Positions 8,537-17,678 of a DNA stretch of 64,000 nucleotides are shown here, one piece after another. Position 1 is the first letter of the stretch, and each line of letters starts with the position of its first letter. A model generated the notes under the pieces. It did not search any database. It saw only the letters and a list, made by a program, of their open reading frames with translations, and was not told the DNA's origin. Location: the NCBI RefSeq assembly GCF_036053395.1, contig NZ_CP107942.1, positions 10,034,001 to 10,098,000 of the forward strand, read 5' to 3'. The stretch is from Actinoplanes sp. NBC_00393 (GTDB lineage: Bacteria; Actinomycetota; Actinomycetes; Mycobacteriales; Micromonosporaceae). The translations under genes and the position numbers were made by a program.

Positions 8537-8710
8537 ATGAGCGATCTCAACCCGGAGAATTACGCCGAATTCACCACGCAGGACGGACCGGAGGAGCCCT
8601 CGGTCGGCGACGAAGGCCTACCGCGGATCGAAGATCTGCAGCCGCCGGATTTCGTCTCCGATCCCCGCCGCCAGATCATCCTGCAACCGAATTCCCTGGT
8701 GCCGCGGTAG
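8537..8710 (+). CDS. Small acidic hypothetical protein (57 aa)
   Basis: This short gene starts with ATG preceded by AAGGGG and ends with TAG at 8710. The product is acidic and rich in Asp, Glu and Pro, with the start MSDLNPENYAEFTTQDG and the end IILQPNSLVPR. It has no signal peptide, membrane segment or recognised domain. Its spacing of 23 bases from the flavoprotein gene suggests co-transcription. I do not recognise the family. Confidence 0.6.
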   Translation: MSDLNPENYAEFTTQDGPEEPSVGDEGLPRIEDLQPPDFVSDPRRQIILQPNSLVPR

Positions 8711-8757
8711 ATCGCTAGCTGCCGGAGCGGGGCACGGGATAGGATCGCCGCCGGTAC

Positions 8758-8831
8758 GGGCCGGTAGCTCAGTGGGTTAGAGCAGGGGACTCATAATCCC
8801 TCGGTCGCGGGTTCGAGTCCCGCCCGGCCCA
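8758..8831 (+). tRNA. tRNA with CAT anticodon (elongator Met, or Ile2)
   Basis: The 74-base cloverleaf has the acceptor stem GGGCCGG/CCGGCCC, the D-arm AGCTCAGTGGGTTAGAGC, the anticodon loop CTCATAA and the T-arm GGGTTCGAGTCCC. The anticodon is CAT. The acceptor stem starts with a G-C pair, so it is not an initiator. It could be elongator tRNA-Met or the lysidine-modified tRNA-Ile2; sequence features seen by eye do not settle this. Discriminator A; CCA is not encoded. Confidence 0.93.
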
Positions 8832-9017
8832 CGGTACCTGCCTGGGAGCGACCCCCGGACCCCACGTTGCGGTGGTCGCCCCAGGCGAGCCGGTGACAGG
8901 TGGTACGACGTCCGGCCTACCTATGAGGACGCGGCCTCGGCCTGCTGCTTCGGGGCGGTACGGGCGTTACTGCCGGGCCGCGCAGACCTCGCCGGGCGTT
9001 CACTGCGCCGCGCGGCT

Positions 9018-9042
9018 GGGCGCGACCGGACCGGTCGCGCCC
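9018..9042 (-). terminator. Hairpin terminator of the exonuclease-family gene
   Basis: A 10-bp GC-rich perfect stem (9018-9027 with 9033-9042) and 5-base loop lies 11 bases beyond the stop of the minus-strand gene that ends at 9054. The rest of 8832-9053 holds no recognisable feature. Confidence 0.6.
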
Positions 9043-9053
9043 GACCTCGGGGA

Positions 9054-10046
9054 TCAGCCGATGGAGACGGTGGCTGTGCCGGTGACGATGCGGTGGTCGG
9101 AGCAGGAACCGGCCGGGTACGCCGAGGTTCCCGCAACGCCGGAGCAGGCTGTCGAGATGCTCAGCGAGTCGCTGCTGTAGGCGCCTACCAGCCGGTTCTT
9201 CCGGGCGAAGATCAGGTCGATCTTGCCCAGGCCGCCGCAGGGCGGAGTGGCGCCGGGCGTCCCCGTGGCGGTCCACTCGCCGTAGCCCAGGCAGTTGCCC
9301 GAGTCGTTGTCGTCGAGTTCCCGGTACGCGCCGGTGTTGCCGTTGTTGTTGGCGATGTTCAGCGTGGGCGAGTACCAGTTGTTGAGGCGGCCGTAGTTCG
9401 GCTGGGCGTTGAAGTCGCCGCCGATGATGGCCGTGTCACCGGCGCTGTTGTAGGCCTCCATCTTGCTCAGCACGAAGTCGAGCTGGTTCTCGTTGTACTT
9501 CTTGCCGTTGGGCGCCGTGTCGTTGTTCGTCGAGATGTGCGTGGTGCAGAAGTGCATCTTCGGCTGTGCGGTCGGTGCCACACAGGTCAGGCTGAGCGCC
9601 TCGGGCCCGGTGTCTGAGGGCAGCGTCCAGCGCTGGGCGCCGCCCAGCGGGAACCGGCTGAACACGGCGTTGCCGAACGGCTGGGTGTTGCCCGCGCCGG
9701 GTGCGCAGCCTTCCGTGTTCGAGCTGGGCGTGAATCGCGCGAAGTTGCTGTCGTCGGTCGGGTAGTTCAGCTCGCGCAGGCGGGCGATGAGCGCGTAGTA
9801 CTGGCCTTCGCAGATCTCGTTGAACGCCACGAAGTCGGCGGCCCGGTTCTTGATCGAGCTTGCGGCCGCGTCGATCAGGCCGTTGGTGGTGCTGCCGCCG
9901 TGCAGCTTGGCGCCGGCGACGTTCCACACCCAGACGTTGTACTTGACGTTCACTGCTGCCGAGGCCGGAGCTCCCGGCGTGATGGCGGCGCCGACCGCGA
10001 GCAGCATGGTCGCGGCGGCCACCGCGATCCGTTTGTTCAGACGCAT
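9054..10046 (-). CDS. Secreted endonuclease/exonuclease/phosphatase family protein
   Basis: This 330-residue exported protein begins with a clear signal peptide (KRIAVAAATMLLAVGAA ... ASA, cleavage near residue 30). The mature part is an EEP-fold phosphohydrolase: FNEICEGQYYALI supplies the catalytic Glu, IIGGDFNAQPNYG the Asp/Asn pair, and CSDHRIVTG near the C-terminus the Asp-His pair. Members cleave nucleic acids or phosphate esters such as phospholipids; which applies here is open. The start ATG has GGGGAG upstream. The gene stands alone and diverges from the prolyl oligopeptidase gene. Confidence 0.9.
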   Translation of the reverse strand: MRLNKRIAVAAATMLLAVGAAITPGAPASAAVNVKYNVWVWNVAGAKLHGGSTTNGLIDAAASSIKNRAADFVAFNEICEGQYYALIARLRELNYPTDDSNFARFTPSSNTEGCAPGAGNTQPFGNAVFSRFPLGGAQRWTLPSDTGPEALSLTCVAPTAQPKMHFCTTHISTNNDTAPNGKKYNENQLDFVLSKMEAYNSAGDTAIIGGDFNAQPNYGRLNNWYSPTLNIANNNGNTGAYRELDDNDSGNCLGYGEWTATGTPGATPPCGGLGKIDLIFARKNRLVGAYSSDSLSISTACSGVAGTSAYPAGSCSDHRIVTGTATVSIG

Positions 10047-10201
10047 TGAAACTCCCCGTTATTCAAGATTTTCGAAGCGTCAATTTATCTCGGGGGGTCC
10101 GGAGTCAAGCGCCCGGGTGCCGACGGCTGATCAACGAGAGCAGAATCGGTGGCAATGGCCGAGGGATGGTGCCATCGTCGAGGCAGTGATCGCGAGCGGA
10201 G

Positions 10202-12214
10202 GTGGCTGCGCTGGACCGGGAAGCTGATGATCCGTACCTCTGGCTCGAGGATCTTCATGCGCCGCAGGCGCAGAGGTGGGTGACCGAGCGCAACGCCGAG
10301 ACGTTGGAAGCGCCGGCTCAGCCCGGGTTCGGCCGGGTCAGGGATGCGGTTCGGGAAGTGCTCGACAGCAAGGACCGGATCTCGTTTCCGGGGTGGCGTG
10401 GGGACGGCTTCTACTACGACTTCTGGCGCGACGCTGATCATCCCCGGGGGATCTGGCGGCGGACCACGCTCGAGCAGTTCCGGCGGGATGAGCCGGAGTG
10501 GGACGTTCTGCTGGATGTCGATGCGCTCAACGTGGCGGAGCGGGAGAACTGGACGTGGCATGACGTCACCGTGCTGAAGCCGGGGTACGACCGTTGCCTG
10601 ATCAAGCTGTCCCGGGGTGGCGCGGACGCTCGGGTGGTGCGCGAGTTCGACCTGCGGGAGCGGGTGTTCGTCGAGGACGGGTTCACGCTGCCCGAGGCGA
10701 AGAGCGACGTCAGCTGGATCGACGTGGACCACATCTTCGTGGCCACCGACTTCGGGCCGGGGTCGCTGACCTCGTCCGGCTATCCGCGGGTGGTCAAGCG
10801 GTGGCGGCGTGGCACGCCCTTGTCCGAGGCCGAGCTGGTTTTCGCGGGGGACGTGGACGACGTCCTGGTCAGTGCGGGGCATCAGTCGACGCCGGGGTAC
10901 GAGCGGGACCTCGTCGTCCGGCGTATCGAGTTCTACCGCGGTGAGCAGTTCCTGCGGACGGCGACCGGGGCGCTGGTGCGGATCGAGGTGCCGGAGGACG
11001 CCGAGATCGACGTGCACCGGGACTGGCTGCTCGTTCAGCTCCGGTCATCGTGGACGGTCGGTGAGGTGACGTACCCGGCCGGGGCGCTGCTCGTGACGGA
11101 TTTCGACGGGCAGCAGGAGATCACCGTGCTGTTCGAGCCGGACGAGCGTACGTCGCTGAGCTCCTGGCATTGGACGCGCAACCATCTGCTGCTCGTCACC
11201 ATGACTGATGTCCGGACCACCGTGCGGGCCCTCACGCCGGGTCCGGACGGCTGGCGCAGCCGGCCGGTGGCCGGGGCGGCGGAGCTGGACCACACCTGGA
11301 TCGTCGACACCGACCCGGACAACGACGACTCGTACCTGATCTCCTCGGCGGGCTTCCTGCAGCCAGCGACCCTGAGTCTCGGGACGGTCGACGGGCCGGC
11401 CGCGGTTCTCAAGCAGGCGCCCACGTTCTTCGCGACGGACGGCATGGCGGTCCGCCAGCATTTCGCCGTCTCCGCTGACGGCACGCGTGTTCCCTATTTC
11501 GTGGTGGGCGGAGCAGACAACGGGCCGACGCTGCTCAGCGGGTACGGCGGGTTCGAGGTCCCGATGACTCCCGGCTACAACGGCGTCCTCGGGCGTGGCT
11601 GGCTCGCCCGCGGCGGCACCTACGTGCTGGCGAACATCCGTGGTGGCGGTGAGTACGGTCCGGCGTGGCACCGGGCTGCGCTGCGGGAGAACCGGGTGCG
11701 GGCCTACGAGGACTTCGCGGCGGTCGCCTCCGACCTGGTGGCGCGGGGGATCACGACGCCGGCGCAACTCGGGATCTCCGGTGGCAGCAACGGCGGGCTG
11801 CTGATGGGCGTCATGCTGACCCGTTACCCGGAGTTGTTCGGGGCGGTGGTCGCGTCGGTGCCGCTGCTCGACATGCGCCGCTACACGAAACTGCTCGCCG
11901 GCCGGTCGTGGATCGGCGAGTACGGCGATCCGGACGTCGAGGGGGACTGGGCGTACCTGCGCGAGTTCTCGCCCTATCAGAATGTTCGGCCGGGTCAGCC
12001 GTACCCTCCGGTTTTGTTGATCACCTCGACCCGGGACGACCGCGTGCATCCCGGGCACGCCCGCAAGATGGCGGCGTTGCTGCGCGAGTACGGCTACCGG
12101 ACGTCCTACTACGAGAACGTGGAGGGCGGTCACGGCGCGGCTGCCGACAACGAGCAGAGCGCGACGATCTCGGCGCTGATCTATGAGTTCCTCTGGCGCG
12201 AGTTGGGGCGCTGA
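10202..12214 (+). CDS. Prolyl oligopeptidase family serine peptidase
   Basis: This 670-residue cytoplasmic-type peptidase has no signal peptide. An N-terminal PYLWLEDLHAPQAQRWV segment and a beta-propeller of about 400 residues precede the alpha/beta hydrolase domain. The nucleophile is Ser529 in GISGGSNGGLLMG, the Asp is in LITSTRDDRVHPGHA and the His in VEGGHGAAADN. These are the marks of family S9A (prolyl endopeptidase and relatives). The GTG start at 10202 is preceded by an AGCGGAG ribosome binding site. The next gene begins 17 bases later and may be co-transcribed. Confidence 0.93.
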   Translation: MAALDREADDPYLWLEDLHAPQAQRWVTERNAETLEAPAQPGFGRVRDAVREVLDSKDRISFPGWRGDGFYYDFWRDADHPRGIWRRTTLEQFRRDEPEWDVLLDVDALNVAERENWTWHDVTVLKPGYDRCLIKLSRGGADARVVREFDLRERVFVEDGFTLPEAKSDVSWIDVDHIFVATDFGPGSLTSSGYPRVVKRWRRGTPLSEAELVFAGDVDDVLVSAGHQSTPGYERDLVVRRIEFYRGEQFLRTATGALVRIEVPEDAEIDVHRDWLLVQLRSSWTVGEVTYPAGALLVTDFDGQQEITVLFEPDERTSLSSWHWTRNHLLLVTMTDVRTTVRALTPGPDGWRSRPVAGAAELDHTWIVDTDPDNDDSYLISSAGFLQPATLSLGTVDGPAAVLKQAPTFFATDGMAVRQHFAVSADGTRVPYFVVGGADNGPTLLSGYGGFEVPMTPGYNGVLGRGWLARGGTYVLANIRGGGEYGPAWHRAALRENRVRAYEDFAAVASDLVARGITTPAQLGISGGSNGGLLMGVMLTRYPELFGAVVASVPLLDMRRYTKLLAGRSWIGEYGDPDVEGDWAYLREFSPYQNVRPGQPYPPVLLITSTRDDRVHPGHARKMAALLREYGYRTSYYENVEGGHGAAADNEQSATISALIYEFLWRELGR

Positions 12215-12231
12215 GCGCGTACCATCTGCCG

Positions 12232-13386
12232 ATGCTGCGTCGCCGGACCCTTGTTGCTGCCGTGCTCAGCGCGGGTTTGCTGGCCGGCTGCCAGGCCGGC
12301 CCCGAGCCGCAACCCGCTGCCGTGCCGGCGCCGAGCGTGCCGGCGCCGAGCGTGCCTGCGCAAGTCACCACGAAACCGAGCAGCGAGCCGGTCCGGAGCA
12401 GTACCAGCAAACCGCCACGCACGCTGCCGAAGCCGGGCAATCCGAAGGGCCGGGCTGCCATCCCCGCCGCCGCGAAACCGGTCGACACCAGCCGCCCGAC
12501 CCGGACGGTCGGCGACGGCAGTCCGCAGAGCTGCACCTCAGCCGCGGTCGTCCGGGCCGTCACGGCGGGCGGCATCATCACCTTCGACTGCGGACCGGAT
12601 CCGGTCACCATCGAAATGACCAGGACCGCCAAGGTACGCAACTCCAGCGCCAAGGTCGTGCTGGACGGCGGCGGCCGGGTCACGCTGTCCGGCGGCGGCA
12701 AGCATCGGATCCTCTACCAGAACACGTGTGACCAGGCGCAGGGCTGGACCACCTCGCACTGCCAGGATCAGGACACGCCTCGGCTGACGATCCAGAACAT
12801 GGCGTTCACCAAGGGGGACAGCACGGGGGAGGCGGCCGAGGGCGGTGGCGGCGGCGCGATCTTCGTACGCGGTGGGCATCTGCGGATCCTGAACTCGCGG
12901 TTCACCGCGAACCGGTGCGATCGCGCCGGGCCCGATCTGGGCGGCGCGGCGGTACGCGTGCTCGACCAGGGTGGCGACGACCCGGTGTACGTGGTGGGCA
13001 GCACCTTCACCGGCGGGGTCTGCTCGAACGGCGGGGCGCTGAGCAGCATCGGCGTCTCCTGGACGGTGCTGAACAGCCGCTTCGAGGACAACGAGGCGGT
13101 CGGCACGGGTGCGAACCCGGCCCGGGCCGGCACTCCCGGCGGGGGCAGCGGCGGCGCCATCTACCTGGACGGCAACCGGTTCGCGCTCACCCTGGACGGG
13201 ACCGTGATCGAGAATAACCGGGCGGCCGAGGGCGGCGGTGCGGTGTTCTTCGTGAGCAACGACCGCACCGGCATCATGACCGTGCGCAATTCCACGCTCC
13301 GTCGCAATCGCAGTGCGGGCTTCGAGACCGCCGGGCAACCGGGCATCTTCTTCCTCGGCGCCCGGTCGGTCAGGAAGTCCGGCTGA
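12232..13386 (+). CDS. Right-handed beta-helix lipoprotein
   Basis: This 384-residue exported lipoprotein has the lipobox LLAGC near residue 21, followed by a Pro/Ala-rich linker with a short direct repeat (VPAPS, twice) and a Lys/Pro-rich stretch. From about residue 100 the sequence has repeated turns such as RLTIQNMAFTKG, LRILNSRFTANRCDRAG, TVLNSRFEDNEAVG and MTVRNSTLRRNRSAGF, the pattern of a parallel beta-helix of the pectate-lyase or polymorphic outer-membrane-protein type. Repeated GGGGAIF and GGSGGAIYLDGN blocks fit the same fold. It may bind or cleave polysaccharide outside the cell. The 3' end overlaps the converging gene by 17 bases. Confidence 0.85.
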   Translation: MLRRRTLVAAVLSAGLLAGCQAGPEPQPAAVPAPSVPAPSVPAQVTTKPSSEPVRSSTSKPPRTLPKPGNPKGRAAIPAAAKPVDTSRPTRTVGDGSPQSCTSAAVVRAVTAGGIITFDCGPDPVTIEMTRTAKVRNSSAKVVLDGGGRVTLSGGGKHRILYQNTCDQAQGWTTSHCQDQDTPRLTIQNMAFTKGDSTGEAAEGGGGGAIFVRGGHLRILNSRFTANRCDRAGPDLGGAAVRVLDQGGDDPVYVVGSTFTGGVCSNGGALSSIGVSWTVLNSRFEDNEAVGTGANPARAGTPGGGSGGAIYLDGNRFALTLDGTVIENNRAAEGGGAVFFVSNDRTGIMTVRNSTLRRNRSAGFETAGQPGIFFLGARSVRKSG

Positions 13387-14392
13387 GGATGTCGTTGACG
13401 ATCTTCTGCACGTCGGCGCGGTCCTTGGCCGGCGCGGTGGCGTCCAGCGCGACCTGCCACTGTGGCTGGTCGCCGCGGTCCTCGGCGAAGAAGTGGCTCA
13501 TCACCAGCTGGTAGCGGCTCCGGTTGGAGGCCTCGAGGTACTTCGTGGTGGCGTCGAACCGGCGCGGCTTCTCGCCGGCCCGGAACCAGTTCCCGGTGAG
13601 GGTCTTCATCTGGGCGGCGCCGCAGGGCGCCGCGCAGGCACGCAGCATCACGGCGAGGCGCTTCCCGCCGTCCGTGCAGATGTACGCCGTGGCGTCCGGC
13701 AGATCGGTACGAGCGCCGAGGCAGTCCCAGGTGGGCGGCGTCCGGAACGTGAACGGCCAGTCCTGGAACCGCATGGTGAGCGTCTCGTCCCCGGCCTCGA
13801 AGGTGGCGCCGGTGAGCCGCCGGGCAGGCTGCTCCGCCTCGGGTTCCGGCAGGTTGGGCAGGGCCGGCGCGGACGGCGGCAGACCGGGCAGCTCCGGGAT
13901 GGGCCGCGCGGAGTCCGACGGCAGCGTGCCGAGGGAGACGGCGGCGTACCGGTTCATCGCCAGGGTGCCGCCGATCGAGCAGAGCGCCAGCAGCAGGGTG
14001 AAGACCATCAGCACGATGGAGAGCGCCAGCCCGGGATACTTCTGCGGGCCGGCGCCGAGTGCGCCCCGCATGAAGACGACGAGCGGCGCGCGGTACTCCA
14101 GCTCGACTGTCTGGCCCGGCACCGCGGTGACGACCAGGTCGGCCCGGCCGATGCGGCGGGGGAGCAGGTACGGCACGTGCGCGTGCACGTGGTGCTGACC
14201 GGAGACGACCGGCGTCACGATCGGCTGCCGCCAGTGTGCCGGGACCGGCTGGCCGTCGACCACCAGGACCGGGGTGAACAGTCCGAGTAGGAAGCCGAGC
14301 CGCGAGTACTTCATGGTCACCGCGATCGCCGCGTCCGGCCCGTACTGGTGGTAGTCGGCGGGTGGGTACGTCGGCCATTGGTAGGTGTGCAT
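13370..14392 (-). CDS. Hypothetical membrane protein
   Basis: This 340-residue protein of unknown function has one clear membrane segment, LALSIVLMVFTLLLALCSIGGTLA (positions about 122-145), and probably a weaker one near residue 30. The first 110 residues include a beta-rich part. After the membrane segment comes a Pro-rich linker and a 180-residue extracytoplasmic domain with four cysteines in the CLGARTDLPDATAYIC and RACAAPC regions, likely disulphide-bonded. I do not recognise the family. It converges on the beta-helix gene and diverges from the glycoside hydrolase gene. Confidence 0.7.
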   Translation of the reverse strand: MHTYQWPTYPPADYHQYGPDAAIAVTMKYSRLGFLLGLFTPVLVVDGQPVPAHWRQPIVTPVVSGQHHVHAHVPYLLPRRIGRADLVVTAVPGQTVELEYRAPLVVFMRGALGAGPQKYPGLALSIVLMVFTLLLALCSIGGTLAMNRYAAVSLGTLPSDSARPIPELPGLPPSAPALPNLPEPEAEQPARRLTGATFEAGDETLTMRFQDWPFTFRTPPTWDCLGARTDLPDATAYICTDGGKRLAVMLRACAAPCGAAQMKTLTGNWFRAGEKPRRFDATTKYLEASNRSRYQLVMSHFFAEDRGDQPQWQVALDATAPAKDRADVQKIVNDILSRTS

Positions 14393-14560
14393 ATCCGGGT
14401 GAACACCGTTGCCGCCTGCCGGGTTCAGCTCCGGCCGTGCCAGGGGCGGCGCTCCCGTTTTGCAACCTGCTTGCCATCAGCCAAGCCCTGCAACCCAGGT
14501 GAAACCCGCCGAATGAAAGGCCACCCCCGAAAAGCAACCAAGCGATTGGCCTGATCCTGC

Positions 14561-16024
14561 ATGAGCAGCACCCGCGTTCGTGTCTTCGTTCTGATGTTCG
14601 CCTTCCTGGCGGGCATGGTGCTGCCGGTTTCGCAGGCACAGGCGGCCACCACCGCCGAGCCGACCATCGCGAGCCGGATGGCTGAGGTCACGGCCGCCAA
14701 GTCGCTCAACTACTACCCGTCCGACGCGGGCTGGTCGGCCATGTGGACCGGCTTCAACGCCACCCGCATCGAACAGGACATGGCCAAGGCTGCCGCCCTC
14801 GGCGCGGACAACGTACGGGTGATCGTCTTCCCGCAGGCCTTCGGCTACCCGCAGCCGAAGGTCGAGTACACCGAGAAGCTGCGCAAGTTCGTCAGCATCG
14901 CGGAGGCGAACGGCCTCTCCGTCAAGCTCACCCTCTTCGACTGGTGGGCCGGGTACTCCGACGTGGCCAACAGCATCGCCTGGGCGAACGCCGTGCTGGC
15001 CCCGTACGCCGACGACCCGCGGGTGATCGCGGTCGAGGTGAAGAACGAGTTCCAGCCGAACGACACCGCCGCCGTCACCTGGGTCCGCGAGGTCATCCCG
15101 GCGATCCGCGCCGCCGCCCCGACCATGCCGCTGACGCTCTCGGTCGACGGCGCCACCGGCGCGGCCGGCATGGCGAAGATCAAGTCCTCGCTGACCTCGA
15201 CCCCGCTGGACTACTACGACTTCCACTTCTACGGCAACTCGGAGCGCTCGCTCGCCGAGATCCGCAAGGCCCAGGCCGCGGTCGCGCCGTCCCCGATCGT
15301 GATCGGTGAGACCGGGGTCAGCAGCGCGGTCGTCAGCGAGGGCGAGCAGGCCGCGTACCTGGCCCGGGTGTTCCGCGCCGCCACCGAGGCGGGCGTCGGC
15401 TCGGTGGCCCCGTGGACGCTGAACGACTTCGCGAACGGCGCCATCCCCAGCAACTCGACCGTGTCGACGATGCCGGCCCAGTACAAGTTCGGTCTCTACC
15501 GGGCCGACGGCTCCGCCAAGCTCGCCGCCTCGGTCGTCCGCACCGCCTGGACCACCGGCACCATGCCGAACAGCTTCCTGAACCTGAGCTTCGAGGCCGC
15601 CGAGATCGACTCGCCGTGGCGGGAGAACCAGCCGCAGGCCGGCGCCGGGGTGGTCACCTCCGAGATGCCGCGCAACGGCGCCAAGTCGATCCGCTTCTCC
15701 GGCACCACCCGCACCTCGGCCGGTCTTCCGTCGGTCGTGACCGCGCCGATCACCCCGGTCCAGGCCGGTTACAAGTGGCGCGCCGAGGCGTTCGCCCGCG
15801 GCATCGCCGCCACCGGCACCACCGAGATCGCCCTGAGCTGGTTCGACGTCAACGGCAAGTGGATCAGCCAGAACCTCTCCAACCGCCTGCCGGCCGGCAA
15901 CACCAGCTGGACCAAGCTGGTCGTCGAGGCGACCGCCCCGGCCGGTGCGACGAGCGTCCAGCTGCACCTCAAGTCCGGCGACAACACCGGCACTGTCTGG
16001 TTCGACGATGTGGCGATGTCCTGA
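14561..16024 (+). CDS. Secreted glycoside hydrolase (GH5-like) with C-terminal binding module
   Basis: This 487-residue exported enzyme starts with a signal peptide (VFVLMFAFLAGMVLPVSQAQAA in two pieces, cleavage near residue 29). The catalytic TIM barrel covers about residues 45-330: VIAVEVKNEFQPND would hold the acid/base Glu, and PIVIGETGVSS the nucleophile Glu, as in clan GH-A families such as GH5. The region from about residue 345, starting NLSFEAAEIDSPW, looks like a beta-sandwich carbohydrate-binding module. The substrate is probably a plant or fungal beta-glycan. The gene is monocistronic, with a 70-base gap to the next gene. Confidence 0.82.
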   Translation: MSSTRVRVFVLMFAFLAGMVLPVSQAQAATTAEPTIASRMAEVTAAKSLNYYPSDAGWSAMWTGFNATRIEQDMAKAAALGADNVRVIVFPQAFGYPQPKVEYTEKLRKFVSIAEANGLSVKLTLFDWWAGYSDVANSIAWANAVLAPYADDPRVIAVEVKNEFQPNDTAAVTWVREVIPAIRAAAPTMPLTLSVDGATGAAGMAKIKSSLTSTPLDYYDFHFYGNSERSLAEIRKAQAAVAPSPIVIGETGVSSAVVSEGEQAAYLARVFRAATEAGVGSVAPWTLNDFANGAIPSNSTVSTMPAQYKFGLYRADGSAKLAASVVRTAWTTGTMPNSFLNLSFEAAEIDSPWRENQPQAGAGVVTSEMPRNGAKSIRFSGTTRTSAGLPSVVTAPITPVQAGYKWRAEAFARGIAATGTTEIALSWFDVNGKWISQNLSNRLPAGNTSWTKLVVEATAPAGATSVQLHLKSGDNTGTVWFDDVAMS

Positions 16025-16093
16025 CACAACTTGTTCGACATCCTTCGATAGGTTGACCGGGGAACACCCCGACCTAGGAAGGGAAGTTCGACC

Positions 16094-17626
16094 GTGCGAA
16101 GACTGCTCGTGGCAATGACCGCCACAGCGTTGACCATCGCCGGAACGGGCGTGGCCGCTCAGGCCACGCCCGTTCCCGTTGCCGCGCCGCACCACCGTGC
16201 CGCGCCGGCCCCGGGCGGACCCGGAGTCGGCGACGAGTACTACCCGGATTACGGCAACAGTGGGTACGACGTCTCCCACTACGACATTCGCCTGCGCTAC
16301 ACCCCGGCGACCGACCGGCTCACCGGCACCACCACGATCCTGGCCACCGCCACGCAGGATCTCAGCCGCTTCAACCTGGATTTCCTGCTCGACGTCTCGT
16401 CGGTGCGGGTCAACAACCGTCCCGCCACCTTCACCCGGGTCGGCGAGCACGAGCTGGTCGTCGCCCCGGCCCGCCCGGTCGCTGACGGCGGCGCCCTGAC
16501 CGTCGTGGTGCAGTATTCGGGCACGCCGTCGACCGAGGTCGGCGCCGGATACACCGCCTGGATCCGTACGCCGGACGGCGCCCTCGCCATCGGCGAGCCG
16601 GAGATCGCCTGGTGGTGGTACCCGAGCAACGACCACCCGATCGACAAGGCCACCTTCGACGTCTCGGTCTCGGTGCCGGACGGCCTCGAGGCGATCAGCA
16701 ACGGTGTCATGCCGCGTCCGCCGGTCCGCGAGACGCTCGGCTACACCCGGTGGAGCTGGCGTTCGGTGAAACCGCAGGCGACCTATCTGACGTTCCTCGC
16801 CGTCGGGCAGTACGACGTCACCACCGACACCAGCGAGGGCGGTCTGCCGATCTACAACGCCTACTCCCAGCTGCTCAGCCAGGACTTCCGGGACGCCGCG
16901 CAGGCCAGCGTCGAGCGCACCGCCGAGATCACCGAGTGGGAGGAGACGGTCTTCGGGCCGTACCCGTTCGAGGCGCTCGGCGGAGTGGTCGCGCCGCCCG
17001 ACACGCTCGGCTTCGCGCTGGAGAACCAGACCCGGCCGACGTACGCGGCGGGTTTCTTCCGCCGCGGCTCCAACACCTCGGTCGTCGTGCACGAGCAGGC
17101 GCACCAGTGGTTCGGTGACTCGGTCTCGGTCGCCGAGTGGAAGCACATCTGGCTCAACGAGGGCTTCGCCAGCTACGCGGAGTGGCTGTGGTCGGAGAAG
17201 AACGAGGAGGGCACCGCGCAGGAGATCTTCGACTATCTGTACGCGACGTACCCCGATGACGCCGCGATCTGGACCACCGCGCCGGCCGACCCGGGGGTGC
17301 CGCAGCTGTTCGGCGACGCCGTGTACGACCGCGGCGCGATGACCCTGCACCAGCTGCGGGTGGCCGTCGGCGACGAGGACTTCTTCGAGATCGTCCGGAC
17401 CTGGGCCGCCGAGCAGAAGTACGGCAACGCGACCACCGCGGAGTTCACCGCCCTGGCCGAGAAGATCTCCGGTGAGGACCTGGACGCGCTCTTCGAGGCC
17501 TGGCTCTTCACCCCGTCGAAGCCGGCGGTGGCGGGTGCCGCGACGCTGGCCCGCAAGGCGGCTCCGGCAGCCCCGAAGTCGTGGGCGAAGATCAGCGAGA
17601 CGCACGACCTGTTGCACCGGCACTGA
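16094..17626 (+). CDS. Secreted M1 family metallopeptidase
   Basis: This 510-residue exported zinc aminopeptidase has a signal peptide ending near residue 24 (GVAAQA). The zinc site is H333EQAH337 with the third ligand Glu356 in LNEGFA, exactly 18 residues further on. The substrate-binding GxMEN motif appears as FALEN, keeping the key Glu. It lacks the long C-terminal helical domain of pepN-type enzymes; this short secreted form is common in actinobacteria. The GTG start is preceded by GGAAGGGAAG. A hairpin follows the stop. Confidence 0.92.
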   Translation: MRRLLVAMTATALTIAGTGVAAQATPVPVAAPHHRAAPAPGGPGVGDEYYPDYGNSGYDVSHYDIRLRYTPATDRLTGTTTILATATQDLSRFNLDFLLDVSSVRVNNRPATFTRVGEHELVVAPARPVADGGALTVVVQYSGTPSTEVGAGYTAWIRTPDGALAIGEPEIAWWWYPSNDHPIDKATFDVSVSVPDGLEAISNGVMPRPPVRETLGYTRWSWRSVKPQATYLTFLAVGQYDVTTDTSEGGLPIYNAYSQLLSQDFRDAAQASVERTAEITEWEETVFGPYPFEALGGVVAPPDTLGFALENQTRPTYAAGFFRRGSNTSVVVHEQAHQWFGDSVSVAEWKHIWLNEGFASYAEWLWSEKNEEGTAQEIFDYLYATYPDDAAIWTTAPADPGVPQLFGDAVYDRGAMTLHQLRVAVGDEDFFEIVRTWAAEQKYGNATTAEFTALAEKISGEDLDALFEAWLFTPSKPAVAGAATLARKAAPAAPKSWAKISETHDLLHRH

Positions 17627-17633
17627 CTGGGGA

Positions 17634-17662
17634 AGCGGTGGGCGGAGAACCCGCCCACCGCT
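17634..17662. terminator. Hairpin between convergent genes
   Basis: A perfect 12-bp stem (17634-17645 with 17651-17662) with a 5-base loop lies between the M1 peptidase gene and the glycosyltransferase fusion gene, which converge. It probably ends both transcripts. Confidence 0.75.
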
Positions 17663-17678
17663 GACCGGGCGGTGCTGC

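Noticed and set aside
8872..9180. Plus-strand small gene after the CAT tRNA
   Set aside because: It overlaps the 3' end of the secreted phosphohydrolase gene in antisense and has no ribosome binding site or domain.
16094..17626. M1 peptidase as a truncated gene
   Set aside because: The short secreted form of about 500 residues is a normal actinobacterial variant, and its zinc site is complete.
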